Shown here in pieces: positions 20,951 to 27,860 of a stretch of 27,860 nucleotides of DNA. The notes under the pieces are model-generated. The model was not told the DNA's origin. It saw nothing but the letters and a program-made list of their open reading frames with translations, and made no database searches. The stretch spans positions 1 to 27,860 of the forward strand of contig CAYGWJ010000310.1 of assembly GCA_964353405.1 (NCBI GenBank). Direction: 5' to 3'. The DNA comes from JBGLNJ01 sp964353405. Lineage in GTDB: Bacteria; Chloroflexota; Anaerolineae; Fen-1058. Position numbers and translations under genes: made by a program. Position 1 is the first letter of the stretch. Each line of letters starts with the position of its first letter.

Positions 20951-22364
20951 CAAGACCAAGGCCCTGTTTAGCGCCATGCTGGTCGTCAGCGATATGCTGA
21001 TGACGATGGCCGCGTTTGTGTTGGCCTATTACATTCGCCGCGAGATTCCTTGGCCCAACCCGCCGCGCGACCTGGCTCCGCTCAAGAGCTATATGGGCAT
21101 GTTGTCCATCCAGGTCTTTTCTATCCTGATTGTCTTTTTCATCTACCGACTGTATCACCAGCGGCGGGCTGTGTCGCGCGTGGACGAGTTCTACGCCGTG
21201 TTCGGGGCCGTCTCGATTGGCACGATGATGTCCGTCGCCATCACCGCTTTGACGTTCAAGAACAGTGTGGTAGAGTTGGACTTTTCGCGAGCGATGATTG
21301 TGTATGCCTGGCTGTTCACGATTGCGTTCGTGATGCTGGGCCGCCTGGTTCACAACTGGCTCCAGGGACGCGCGAGAGCGTCCGGGTGGGGGCGTGACCG
21401 CGTGTTAATCGTGGGCACGGGCGATGTGGCCCAGATGATCTTGCAGAAAATCCAGTGGTCGCCCTGGCTGGCTTACGAGATCGTCGGGCTGGTCGCCAAG
21501 AACGGCAATGGCAACCATGCGCCGGAAAACATCCTGGGTGCGCCGACGCTGGGCCTCACCGACGACTTGCCCCGGCTGATTGATGAGCACCGCATCAACG
21601 AGGTGATCATTGCCCTGCCGGAGGCCACCCACCAAGAGACACTGAGCATCATCGCGCTGTGTGATCGGAGCACCATCAGCGTCAAGGTCTTTCCTGATCT
21701 GTTCCAGTTCATCGCGGGCCAGGTGGGTATAGACGATCTGGGCGGTCTGCCGCTGCTTTCGGTGCGCGATGTAGCCCTGCGCGGTTGGAAGCTCACGGTC
21801 AAGCGCGGCGTGGACATTATCGGCAGCGGGATGGGGTTGGTACTGCTCTCGCCGTTGATGCTGCTGGTGGCCTTGCTCATCAAGCTGGAATCGCCCGGCC
21901 CGGTGTTTTACGTACAAGAGCGGATGGGCCTCGACGCGCGCTCGTTCCCGATGCTCAAGTTCCGGTCGATGCGCCAGGATGCCGAGCAGAATGGCCCCGG
22001 CTGGACCCGGCCTAACGACCCGCGCCGAACACGCCTGGGCGCGCTGATGCGTCGCCTCAATATTGACGAGCTCCCACAATTCATTAACGTCTTGATCGGC
22101 GATATGAGCATGGTCGGCCCACGCGCCGAACGGCCTGTGTACGTGGACCAGTTTAAGAAAAGCATCCCGCGCTACATGGACCGCCATCGAGAAAAGGCGG
22201 GCATCACGGGCTGGGCGCAGGTCAATGGATTGCGTGGCGACACTTCAATTACCGAGCGGACCAAATACGACCTGTGGTACATTGAGAATTGGTCGCTGCT
22301 TTTGGATTTCAAGATTTTGATCCGCACGGTCATGCAGTTCTTTGGCGACCGCAACGCTTACTAA
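20940..22364 (+). CDS. Polyprenyl-phosphate sugar-1-phosphate transferase (WcaJ-like)
   Basis: A 474-residue initiating enzyme of exopolysaccharide or O-chain synthesis. It transfers a sugar-1-phosphate from a UDP-sugar to undecaprenyl phosphate. Four N-terminal membrane helices, a nucleotide-binding-like domain (VLIVGTGDVAQMIL) and the C-terminal catalytic domain appear in order. In the last, KRGVDIIGSGMGLVLLSPLM is the re-entrant helix. PGPVFYVQERMG, MLKFRSM, LNIDELPQFINVL (catalytic Asp-Glu pair), and PGITGWAQVNG-like AGITGWAQVNGLRGDTS follow. Length and order fit the family. ATG 20940 overlaps the preceding glycosyltransferase gene. Confidence 0.92.
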   Translation: MKSDKTKALFSAMLVVSDMLMTMAAFVLAYYIRREIPWPNPPRDLAPLKSYMGMLSIQVFSILIVFFIYRLYHQRRAVSRVDEFYAVFGAVSIGTMMSVAITALTFKNSVVELDFSRAMIVYAWLFTIAFVMLGRLVHNWLQGRARASGWGRDRVLIVGTGDVAQMILQKIQWSPWLAYEIVGLVAKNGNGNHAPENILGAPTLGLTDDLPRLIDEHRINEVIIALPEATHQETLSIIALCDRSTISVKVFPDLFQFIAGQVGIDDLGGLPLLSVRDVALRGWKLTVKRGVDIIGSGMGLVLLSPLMLLVALLIKLESPGPVFYVQERMGLDARSFPMLKFRSMRQDAEQNGPGWTRPNDPRRTRLGALMRRLNIDELPQFINVLIGDMSMVGPRAERPVYVDQFKKSIPRYMDRHREKAGITGWAQVNGLRGDTSITERTKYDLWYIENWSLLLDFKILIRTVMQFFGDRNAY

Positions 22365-22395
22365 ATCTCAAATGCCAAACACCCGCACTGCGCGT

Positions 22396-22444
22396 CACCC
22401 CTGGGCAATCCACACCCCTGGGCAATCCCAGGGGCATGGGGCAT
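22396..22444. repeat. Direct repeats in the gap before thiamine pyrophosphokinase
   Basis: CACCCCTGGGCAATCC occurs twice with one base between (22396-22411, 22413-22428), followed by GGGGCAT twice (22431-22444). The 130-bp gap 22365-22494 shows no convincing gene; the frame open from 22342 is not thiamine-kinase-like before residue 52. Confidence 0.7.
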
Positions 22445-22494
22445 GGGACAAAGCGCAAGTGTCTCGAGCGTCAGAGGCGCGCATGAGGTCAGCT

Positions 22495-23130
22495 ATGCGC
22501 ACCGTTATTATCGCCAATGGCATCGCGCCAGACGAGGCGACGGTGCGCTGCTGGCTCAACTCTGGAACGCGGCTTTTCTGCGCCGATGGTGGCGCGCGGA
22601 CTGCGCTTGCGTTAGGATTGCGGCCCGATGTGGTCGTGGGCGACATGGACTCGCTCGACGAAGCTCAACAAGCGCAGTTGGCGGCGATGGGATGCCGCCG
22701 GGTCGTTTACCCCGTTGCCAAAGATTGGACCGATCTAGAGTTGGCGCTCAAGCTGGCGGTTGACGAAGGCGCGGCCGAGATCGTCGTCTTGGGCGCGTTG
22801 GGCGGACGGCTCGATCAAGAGCTGGCCAACATCCTGTTACTGTTGTTGCCCGAACTCGCAAGTATTCCCACGCGGATTGTGGACGAGCGTCAAGAGATAT
22901 TTGTCACGCGCGGCCAAGTCGCCATCACGGGCCAGCCGGAAGACATTGTCTCTCTGATTCCGTTGGGCGGCGACGTGACGGGGATCGTCACCGAAGGCTT
23001 GTTGTATCCACTGCGCGATGAGCCGCTCCTGGCCGGCCCGGCGCGCGGCATCAGCAATGTCATGATGAGCGAGGTTGCCCGCGTGACGCTCAAAAGTGGC
23101 GCATTGCTCGTGATTCATTCACCGGCATAG
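22495..23130 (+). CDS. thiN: Thiamine pyrophosphokinase
   Basis: A 211-residue cytoplasmic enzyme making thiamine diphosphate from thiamine and ATP. The N-terminal catalytic domain has LFCADGGARTAL, RPDVVVGDMDSLD (GDMDS at residues 49-53), KDWTDLELAL and LGALGGRLDQELANILLL. The usual GGR-x-DH is GGRLDQ here, a Gln in place of His. The C-terminal substrate-binding domain follows (ISLIPL-like VSLIPLGGDVTG, then GPARGISNVM). ATG 22495 with AGGT 6 nt upstream gives the standard start; upstream ATGs belong to repeat DNA. It overlaps the convergent glycosyltransferase gene by 12 bp at the 3' ends. Confidence 0.9.
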   Translation: MRTVIIANGIAPDEATVRCWLNSGTRLFCADGGARTALALGLRPDVVVGDMDSLDEAQQAQLAAMGCRRVVYPVAKDWTDLELALKLAVDEGAAEIVVLGALGGRLDQELANILLLLLPELASIPTRIVDERQEIFVTRGQVAITGQPEDIVSLIPLGGDVTGIVTEGLLYPLRDEPLLAGPARGISNVMMSEVARVTLKSGALLVIHSPA

Positions 23131-24258
23131 GCTTTGATCTACGATTGTGCGATAGACCTCGGCGGTCTGCCGGGCCGCATGATCCCAGCTAAAGCGCGCG
23201 GCCTGAGCCAGGCCGCGCTCGCGCATCTGAGCGCGCAGAGCGTCGTCGTGCATGACACGCGCGATGGTCTCGACCCAGGCGCGCGCATCGTCAGGCGGCG
23301 CGAGCAAGGCCGCTTGTCCTGCCACTTCTGGCAGCGATGAGGTGTTGGAGCAGATAGCGGGCGTGCCGCACGCCATCGCTTCCAGCACAGGCAGGCCAAA
23401 GCCTTCGTAGCGCGAGGGCATCGCCAGGAGTGTGGCTGCGTTGTAGAGCGCGGGCAAGTCGTCGTCCGGAAAGAATCCGGTAAAGTGGACGAGGTTCTGC
23501 AAACCCAACTCGGTCACGCGCTGAAAGATGGGTTCGTAGAGCCAGCCCGGTTTCCCCGCGATGACGATGGGCCACGTGTCGAGTCCCTGCTGTCGGCGCG
23601 CAGCCAGCACCTCAAAGAGAAGAGGATAGTTCTTGCGCGGCTCGAGCGTGCCGACGCACACGATGAATCGCTCCGGCAAACTGTGCTTGCGGCTAACTTG
23701 CTCGACTTGCCGACTTGTCATCGGCTTGAAGCGCGCCTCCACGCCTTCGGGGATGACGTGGATTCTTGCGGCGGGTGCGCCATACAGGCGCACGGCGTCG
23801 CGCTTGCTGCATTCCGAGACGGCGATCACAGCATCTGCCGCGCGCAGGAAACGCGGTATCATTGTGTTGAGATAGATGCGGTTGAGCGGCAGGTGCGAGC
23901 CGGGGTCCATGCGAAAGATCAGGTCATGGAGTGTGAACACCGAGCGAATGCGGCGCAGGCGAGGCAGGAGATGCTCGGTGGCGTGAAAGAGGTCCACGCC
24001 AGGAAACTGGGCATCTTGCGGCACGCCGAACAAGTGAGCCAGCATCGCCGTCAACCGCCACGGCTTGACGGAGAGCCGCGTGGTCAGTTGAGGCAGCGAA
24101 TCAATCGGCGGGTCGAGGTGAGCCAGGCCGCGTTGGTGGTAAAATGCGAGATAGTCGTACTCGCCTTGCGCCACAAGTGCGCGAGTCAGTTCGAGCGCGT
24201 ACCGGCCCAGCCCGGCGCGGCGATGCACGGCAGCGGAGACGTCGAGGCATATTCTCAC
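23119..24258 (-). CDS. Glycosyltransferase family 4
   Basis: A 379-residue GT-B enzyme. The N-terminal domain opens RICLDVSAAVHRRAGLGRYALELTRAL, where the Gly-x-Gly-Arg loop (AGLGRY) is typical. The C-terminal donor domain shows FIVCVGTLEPRKNYPLL and AMPSRYEGFGLPVLEAMACGTPAIC with the family's E-x7-E pattern. GTG 24258 is chosen: GGGGAG stands 6 nt upstream and the protein then begins exactly at the conserved strand. Frames extending to 24366 translate repeat DNA and the end of the neighbouring gene. It probably adds a sugar to a cell-surface glycan; donor and acceptor are unknown. Confidence 0.88.
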   Translation of the reverse strand: MRICLDVSAAVHRRAGLGRYALELTRALVAQGEYDYLAFYHQRGLAHLDPPIDSLPQLTTRLSVKPWRLTAMLAHLFGVPQDAQFPGVDLFHATEHLLPRLRRIRSVFTLHDLIFRMDPGSHLPLNRIYLNTMIPRFLRAADAVIAVSECSKRDAVRLYGAPAARIHVIPEGVEARFKPMTSRQVEQVSRKHSLPERFIVCVGTLEPRKNYPLLFEVLAARRQQGLDTWPIVIAGKPGWLYEPIFQRVTELGLQNLVHFTGFFPDDDLPALYNAATLLAMPSRYEGFGLPVLEAMACGTPAICSNTSSLPEVAGQAALLAPPDDARAWVETIARVMHDDALRAQMRERGLAQAARFSWDHAARQTAEVYRTIVDQSLCR

Positions 24259-24276
24259 GCGAATCTCCCCGAGTGG

Positions 24277-24314
24277 CCGAGTTCCGGTCGTCAGGGGAAA
24301 TCGGGGGAACTCGG
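24277..24314. repeat. Inverted repeat upstream of the GT4 gene
   Basis: CCGAGTTCC (24277-24285) and GGAACTCGG (24306-24314) are a perfect 9-bp inverted repeat with a 20-nt centre containing CAGGGGAAATCGGG. It fills the 62-bp gap between the toroid gene and the GT4 gene. Confidence 0.6.
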
Positions 24315-24320
24315 CATGGG

Positions 24321-25328
24321 TCAGAGCGTTGCTTTCAAGACACGACACGCCCGCAGTGTGACCCACTTGCTCATGCCACCTTGCGGCTCAAAGTCAACCC
24401 AGAGCTTGCCCGAGTAGGCGTACTGGTTCTTCCAGCGTCCAGCCGCATCCTGCTTCGAAAGCAGCCACTCGATGGCGGGCTTGAGTCGCTTGTCATGGGC
24501 GTGACCCAGCTCCGCTAATACCTCGAGGTTTTGGAGCACGTCGGCTACATAGCCGGAAGGAAAACCGAGCTTGAACCAACTGGAGCTGATGCGGCCATCG
24601 CCCGATGGATAGTCTGCCTTGACCGGATCTCGGCTCAAAAGAAATGTCATGCCAACACGAATAGCCTTCTTGACCTGCGGGGTTCGTTTGTCTTCAGGAA
24701 TGCGGGCCAGCGCGCGCAATGCTTTGATCGCGCCCCAGGCGCACGGCTCGCCATCGTTGACGGCGCACGCGAAACCGGGGCCGGATGTGCCGGATTTGTA
24801 ATACTCGGTGAACTTGTCGCCCGTGATCGAGCGGGCTTGCCACTCGATCACGCGCTGGACGCGCTCGTCATCGCCCAGCCCAAAATCGAGCATTGCGCGC
24901 AGCAGGTTGCCGTTCAGGCAGTGCAGGACGAGGTTGTTGGGCGGGCGCTTGACTTTAAAGCCGCCCCGGCAGCCAAAGCCGCCGTTCGGAGCCTGTGTGT
25001 GCTCAAGCACATACTCGCACGCGGTGCGCACGCGCGGGTCGTTGCCGTCCGCGCCGAGCTGGTCAAGAAAGATCACGGACCAAACGGTCGAGCGATATTT
25101 GGGGCTGTAGCCGGGGCCAGGGTTGACCCAGTAGCCCTGCGGGTACATGGCGTCCAAAATGTTTTTGACCGGGAAGCTGGAATTGATCGCGGCGCGTGTC
25201 GCCTTAACTTTAGGATCGTCGGCAGGCCGGTCGAGCAAATCCGTGAGCGCGAAATAGCGCACCGGGGGATTGTCTGGCTCCAACAGCCAAGGGAGCGGGT
25301 CGCTATTGAGGCGAGAACGCCAGTCCAT
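24321..25328 (-). CDS. Alpha/alpha-toroid protein (terpene-cyclase/prenyltransferase fold), function unknown
   Basis: A 335-residue soluble protein rich in repeated helix pairs of the prenyltransferase and squalene-cyclase fold. Examples are LDAMYPQGYWVNPG, EHTQAPNGGFGCRGGF, CAWGAIKALRALARIP, SSSWFKLGFPSGYVADVLQNLE and SKQDAAGRWKNQYAYSGKLW. The catalytic DXDD or metal-binding residues of real cyclases and prenyltransferases are not evident. Relatives are, as I recall, often mislabelled in databases as nitrogenase-related. Its ATG follows the gltX stop with no gap (TAGATG), with GAGGT as ribosome site, so it is coupled to gltX. The function is not predictable. Confidence 0.75.
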   Translation of the reverse strand: MDWRSRLNSDPLPWLLEPDNPPVRYFALTDLLDRPADDPKVKATRAAINSSFPVKNILDAMYPQGYWVNPGPGYSPKYRSTVWSVIFLDQLGADGNDPRVRTACEYVLEHTQAPNGGFGCRGGFKVKRPPNNLVLHCLNGNLLRAMLDFGLGDDERVQRVIEWQARSITGDKFTEYYKSGTSGPGFACAVNDGEPCAWGAIKALRALARIPEDKRTPQVKKAIRVGMTFLLSRDPVKADYPSGDGRISSSWFKLGFPSGYVADVLQNLEVLAELGHAHDKRLKPAIEWLLSKQDAAGRWKNQYAYSGKLWVDFEPQGGMSKWVTLRACRVLKATL

Positions 25329-26834
25329 CTATACCTCGCTTGCCAATTGCTTTTCCGCCGCGCGCAGGCGCTGCATCACCTTGTCGCGGCCCAGGACGAC
25401 CATCGTCCCGAACAGCGGCGGGGCGACCTCTTTGCCGGTCACAGCGATGCGGACGATGCCGAACAGTTGGCCGGTCTTTAATCCCAATTCCTCGGTCAGC
25501 GCGCGCATCGGCGGCTCCATCACGTGCTCGGTCCACTCAGGAACATTGTCCAGCGTGGCGATCACGCGCCGCAGCGCCGCCAGACTCGAGGCCGCGTCCA
25601 TCTTTTTGCCGGTGAGGGCCGATGCGGGCGGAATCGGCATCTCCTTAAAGAACACGTCGCACCACCCCGGCGCATCGGTCAGGCGCTTGAGCCGCTCTCG
25701 AATGAGCGGGATGATTTGCTCAACCTTGTCAAGCCCGATTTCCTCTTCCGTCATTCCGAGACCGGCGGCGAGGAAAGGCAGCACGCGCCGCGCCAACTCA
25801 TCCTGCGGCATCATGCGGATGTACTCGCCGTTCATCCAGTCGAGCTTGTCATAGGAGAACACCGCGCCGGCCTTGTTGACGTGCTCCAGGCTGAATCGTC
25901 GAGCCAACTCTTGGCGTGTAAAGATTTCCTGCTCTTCGCCTTCCCCCGGCGCCCAGCCCAAGAAGGCTAGAAAGTTGAACAGAGCTTGCGGCAAAAAACC
26001 TTCTTGGCGAAACTCGGCAATCGAAGCCGCACCGTGTCGCTTGGACAGTTTTTTGCCGCCGGGCTCTAGCACGTTGGGAACGTGCGCAAATACGGGCATG
26101 GGCCAGCCGAACGCCTGATAGAGCAGGATGTGCTTGGGCGCGCTGGAAATCCAGTCGTCGCCTCGTGTGACATGCGTGATCTGCATCGTGTGGTCGTCCA
26201 CCACGACGGCCAGATGGTAGGTAGGCAACCCATCGCTCTTGAGCAATACCTGGTCGTCAATCAGGCGATTCTCGAATGTAATGTCACCCTTGATGACATC
26301 GTGGAACGCGGTGGCGCCTTCGAGCGGCACCGCCAGACGGATGACGTGAGGTTTGTTCGGATCCACTTGACCGGGTTTCTTGTTTCGGCACAGCCGGTCA
26401 TAGCCAAGTGGCTGCTTGCTCGCCATTTGCTGCTGGCGCACGGCCTCCAATCGCTCCAGCGAGCAGTCGCAACGATAGGCCGCACCCTGCGCAACCAGCT
26501 CTTCCGCAGCTTGCTTGTAGATATCACGGCGCAGCGATTGGATGTAGGGCCCATACGGCCCACCGATTTCAGGCGCGTTTGCCCAGTCCTCACCGATGGC
26601 GGCCAACTCTTGGCGGCTGGGGCCTTCGTCAAATTCGACCCCCAGCCACTTGAGCCCCTCTAGTGCCATGCGCACCGAGCCGGGCACCAGGCGTTTCTGG
26701 TCAGTGTCTTCGATGCGCAAGATGAATTGGCCGCCCAAGTGACGGGCCAACAGGTAATCAAAAACCACCGTGCGAACGCCGCCAATGTGCAACTCGCCCG
26801 TGGGGCTGGGGGCGAAACGAACGCGAACAGTCAT
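25329..26834 (-). CDS. gltX: Glutamyl-tRNA synthetase
   Basis: A 501-residue class I synthetase that charges tRNA-Glu. RFAPSPTGELHIGGVRTVVF holds the HIGH-type motif (residues 16-19, HIGG); KKLSKRHG near residue 260 is the KMSKS-type motif; LRIEDTDQKR and THVTRGDDWISSAPKHILLY are further family marks. The helical anticodon-binding domain makes up the C-terminal third. ATG 26834 is used (AGGG upstream); the longer frame to 26912 translates the heptamer repeat. It is followed without a gap by the toroid protein gene. Confidence 0.95.
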   Translation of the reverse strand: MTVRVRFAPSPTGELHIGGVRTVVFDYLLARHLGGQFILRIEDTDQKRLVPGSVRMALEGLKWLGVEFDEGPSRQELAAIGEDWANAPEIGGPYGPYIQSLRRDIYKQAAEELVAQGAAYRCDCSLERLEAVRQQQMASKQPLGYDRLCRNKKPGQVDPNKPHVIRLAVPLEGATAFHDVIKGDITFENRLIDDQVLLKSDGLPTYHLAVVVDDHTMQITHVTRGDDWISSAPKHILLYQAFGWPMPVFAHVPNVLEPGGKKLSKRHGAASIAEFRQEGFLPQALFNFLAFLGWAPGEGEEQEIFTRQELARRFSLEHVNKAGAVFSYDKLDWMNGEYIRMMPQDELARRVLPFLAAGLGMTEEEIGLDKVEQIIPLIRERLKRLTDAPGWCDVFFKEMPIPPASALTGKKMDAASSLAALRRVIATLDNVPEWTEHVMEPPMRALTEELGLKTGQLFGIVRIAVTGKEVAPPLFGTMVVLGRDKVMQRLRAAEKQLASEV

Positions 26835-26844
26835 TTCATTCCCT

Positions 26845-26925
26845 GAATTGCTGATTTTAGATTTCTGATTTTGGATTGCCGGCCGAAGCGCGAAGCAATC
26901 CGAAATCAGCAATCAGCAATCTAAA
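26845..26925. repeat. GATTTxx heptamer arrays facing each other, rodA-gltX gap
   Basis: Left half: GATTTTA, GATTTCT, GATTTTG, GATTGCC (26853-26880). Right half: ATCCGAA, ATCAGCA, ATCAGCA, ATCTAAA (26898-26925). GGATTGC and GCAATCC pair across a GC-rich centre, forming a long imperfect hairpin. The stop codon of the rodA-type gene lies in the right half. Confidence 0.75.
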
Positions 26926-27860
26926 ACTCGAGCTTTTTGTGCCGCATCGCCACACTTTCGGCAATGCCGAGCGCGACCATCAACGTGAGGAGCGAGCTGC
27001 CGCCGTAGCTGATGAACGGCAAGGGCAGCCCGGCCACCGGCAGCAGGCTCAGGTTCATGGCAATGTTCACCGCCGATTGGACAAAGATCATCATCGTAAA
27101 GCCAATGACCAGGTATCGCCCGAACGCGTCGCGTGCGATGGACGCAATCCTCAAGAGCCGGAACAGCAGCAAGAGGAACAAGCCAAACAGCACCAGCACG
27201 CCCAGCGCCCCCAGCTCTTCGGCGATGACGGAAAAAATAAAGTCCGTGTGGCGCACGCGCAAAAAGTGCAACTGGCTCAGGCTGCTGGGATTGGTAAAGC
27301 CTTTACCCAAGAGGCCGCCGCTGCCGATGGCGATGAGCGCCTGGTCAATGTTGTAGCGCCCGCCGGGGTCGTGTGACGGATCGAGAAAGACGATCAGCCG
27401 GTTTTGCATATACCCTTGCAGGGCGAGCCACATCATCGGCAGCGCCGCGACGCCCGCCGCTCCGAGCGCGGCCGCCTGTTGCCAGCGCAAGCCGGCCACA
27501 TAGATCATCGTGGCGCCCACCACGAGCAGCAGCACGGCCGTGCTGAGGTTCGGCTGCGCGAAAACGAGCGCCGTGGGCAACAACAGCAACCCGACTGCCC
27601 CCAGCATCACGGGCCAGCGGCCGATGTCGTCTTCGTGATGGGCAAGGTATTGCGCCAGCGCCAGAACGATGAGGACTTTGGCGACTTCGGACGGTTGAAT
27701 GTCAATGACGCCCAGCGTGAACCAGCGCCGCACGTCGCCGATGCGGCTCACGCCCAGCGCCAGAGAGACGACCAGCAGGATCAGCGCGACGACGTAGAGG
27801 ACGCGAGAGATGCCGCCAAAAAGGCGATAGTCAATCGCCGAGACGCCCATCATCACGCCC
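26921..27860 (-). CDS. rodA: SEDS-family peptidoglycan polymerase, RodA type (partial)
   Basis: The C-terminal 312 or so residues of a multi-helix SEDS glycosyltransferase that polymerises lipid II during cell elongation. RWFTLGVIDIQPSEVAKVLIV is the conserved entry region. RVRHTDFIFSVIAEELGALG contains the catalytic Asp region in its RodA form (HTDF), and LLPVAGLPLPFISYGGSSLL the last signature. The frame is open through the right window edge, and about 50-70 N-terminal residues are missing; the M residues at 27848-27856 are internal. The terminal codons (KKLEF, stop) are next to a repeat. FtsW is less likely because of HTDF and SLSQLHFLRV. Confidence 0.9.
   Translation of the reverse strand, partial: GVMMGVSAIDYRLFGGISRVLYVVALILLVVSLALGVSRIGDVRRWFTLGVIDIQPSEVAKVLIVLALAQYLAHHEDDIGRWPVMLGAVGLLLLPTALVFAQPNLSTAVLLLVVGATMIYVAGLRWQQAAALGAAGVAALPMMWLALQGYMQNRLIVFLDPSHDPGGRYNIDQALIAIGSGGLLGKGFTNPSSLSQLHFLRVRHTDFIFSVIAEELGALGVLVLFGLFLLLLFRLLRIASIARDAFGRYLVIGFTMMIFVQSAVNIAMNLSLLPVAGLPLPFISYGGSSLLTLMVALGIAESVAMRHKKLEF

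Noticed and set aside
22342..22494. N-terminal extension of thiamine pyrophosphokinase
   Set aside because: The translated residues come from direct repeats, and a proper ribosome site precedes ATG 22495.

Overview
The window looks like a piece of a Chloroflexota genome, most likely Anaerolineae or a close class. This is inferred from gene content (an ATP synthase b subunit with a delta-like tail, a complex I cluster with two NuoM, a long AtpB), from high-GC coding sequence, and from many short dispersed repeats of a kind I associate with that phylum. No rRNA or tRNA gene was recognised.

Left part (1-4672, minus strand). Read in the direction of transcription this holds a Fem-family peptidyltransferase, a HicB/HicA pair, a fused double radical-SAM/SPASM maturase broken into three pieces, and a short HEAT-repeat protein. 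The maturase carries an in-frame TGA and three repeat insertions, one of which sits exactly at the reading-frame break.

Centre (4748-18206, plus strand). This is a bioenergetic cluster. A promoter drives nuoA, nuoH, nuoJ, nuoK, nuoL, nuoM, a HicA/HicB pair plus a nucleotidyltransferase, a second nuoM, and nuoN. The Fo part of ATP synthase follows: atpZ/I, atpB, atpE, and atpF with a delta-like C-terminus. The block ends at a strong intrinsic terminator. Only membrane halves are encoded: nuoBCD, nuoEFG, nuoI and the F1 genes atpA, G, D and C are all absent. NuoL has an extended lateral helix containing a roughly 26-residue duplication. Together with two NuoM this matches the published idea of a complex I with a fourth antiporter-like subunit.

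Right part (18192-27860). A near-consensus promoter overlapping the terminator drives a small Cys-rich membrane protein and murE. A second promoter, apparently giving a leaderless mRNA, drives a GT2 glycosyltransferase and a polyprenyl-phosphate sugar-phosphate transferase. Thiamine pyrophosphokinase follows. On the minus strand are a SEDS protein (RodA type, cut by the window edge), gltX, an alpha/alpha-toroid protein of unknown role, and a GT4 glycosyltransferase. Cell-envelope synthesis (Fem, MurE, RodA, glycosyltransferases) therefore flanks the energy genes.

The feature that cuts across the whole window is its repeats. Most intergenic gaps hold a degenerate tandem array of 7-bp (sometimes 8-bp) words, with a different word in each gap, often folded into inverted repeats. 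The same sort of DNA, and a 27-bp palindrome, lies inside coding sequences (radical SAM gene, fem gene, nuoL, murE), mostly in frame. The palindrome is read in the same frame in two unrelated proteins, giving the peptide pattern VGQ-x-x-NL-x-Y.
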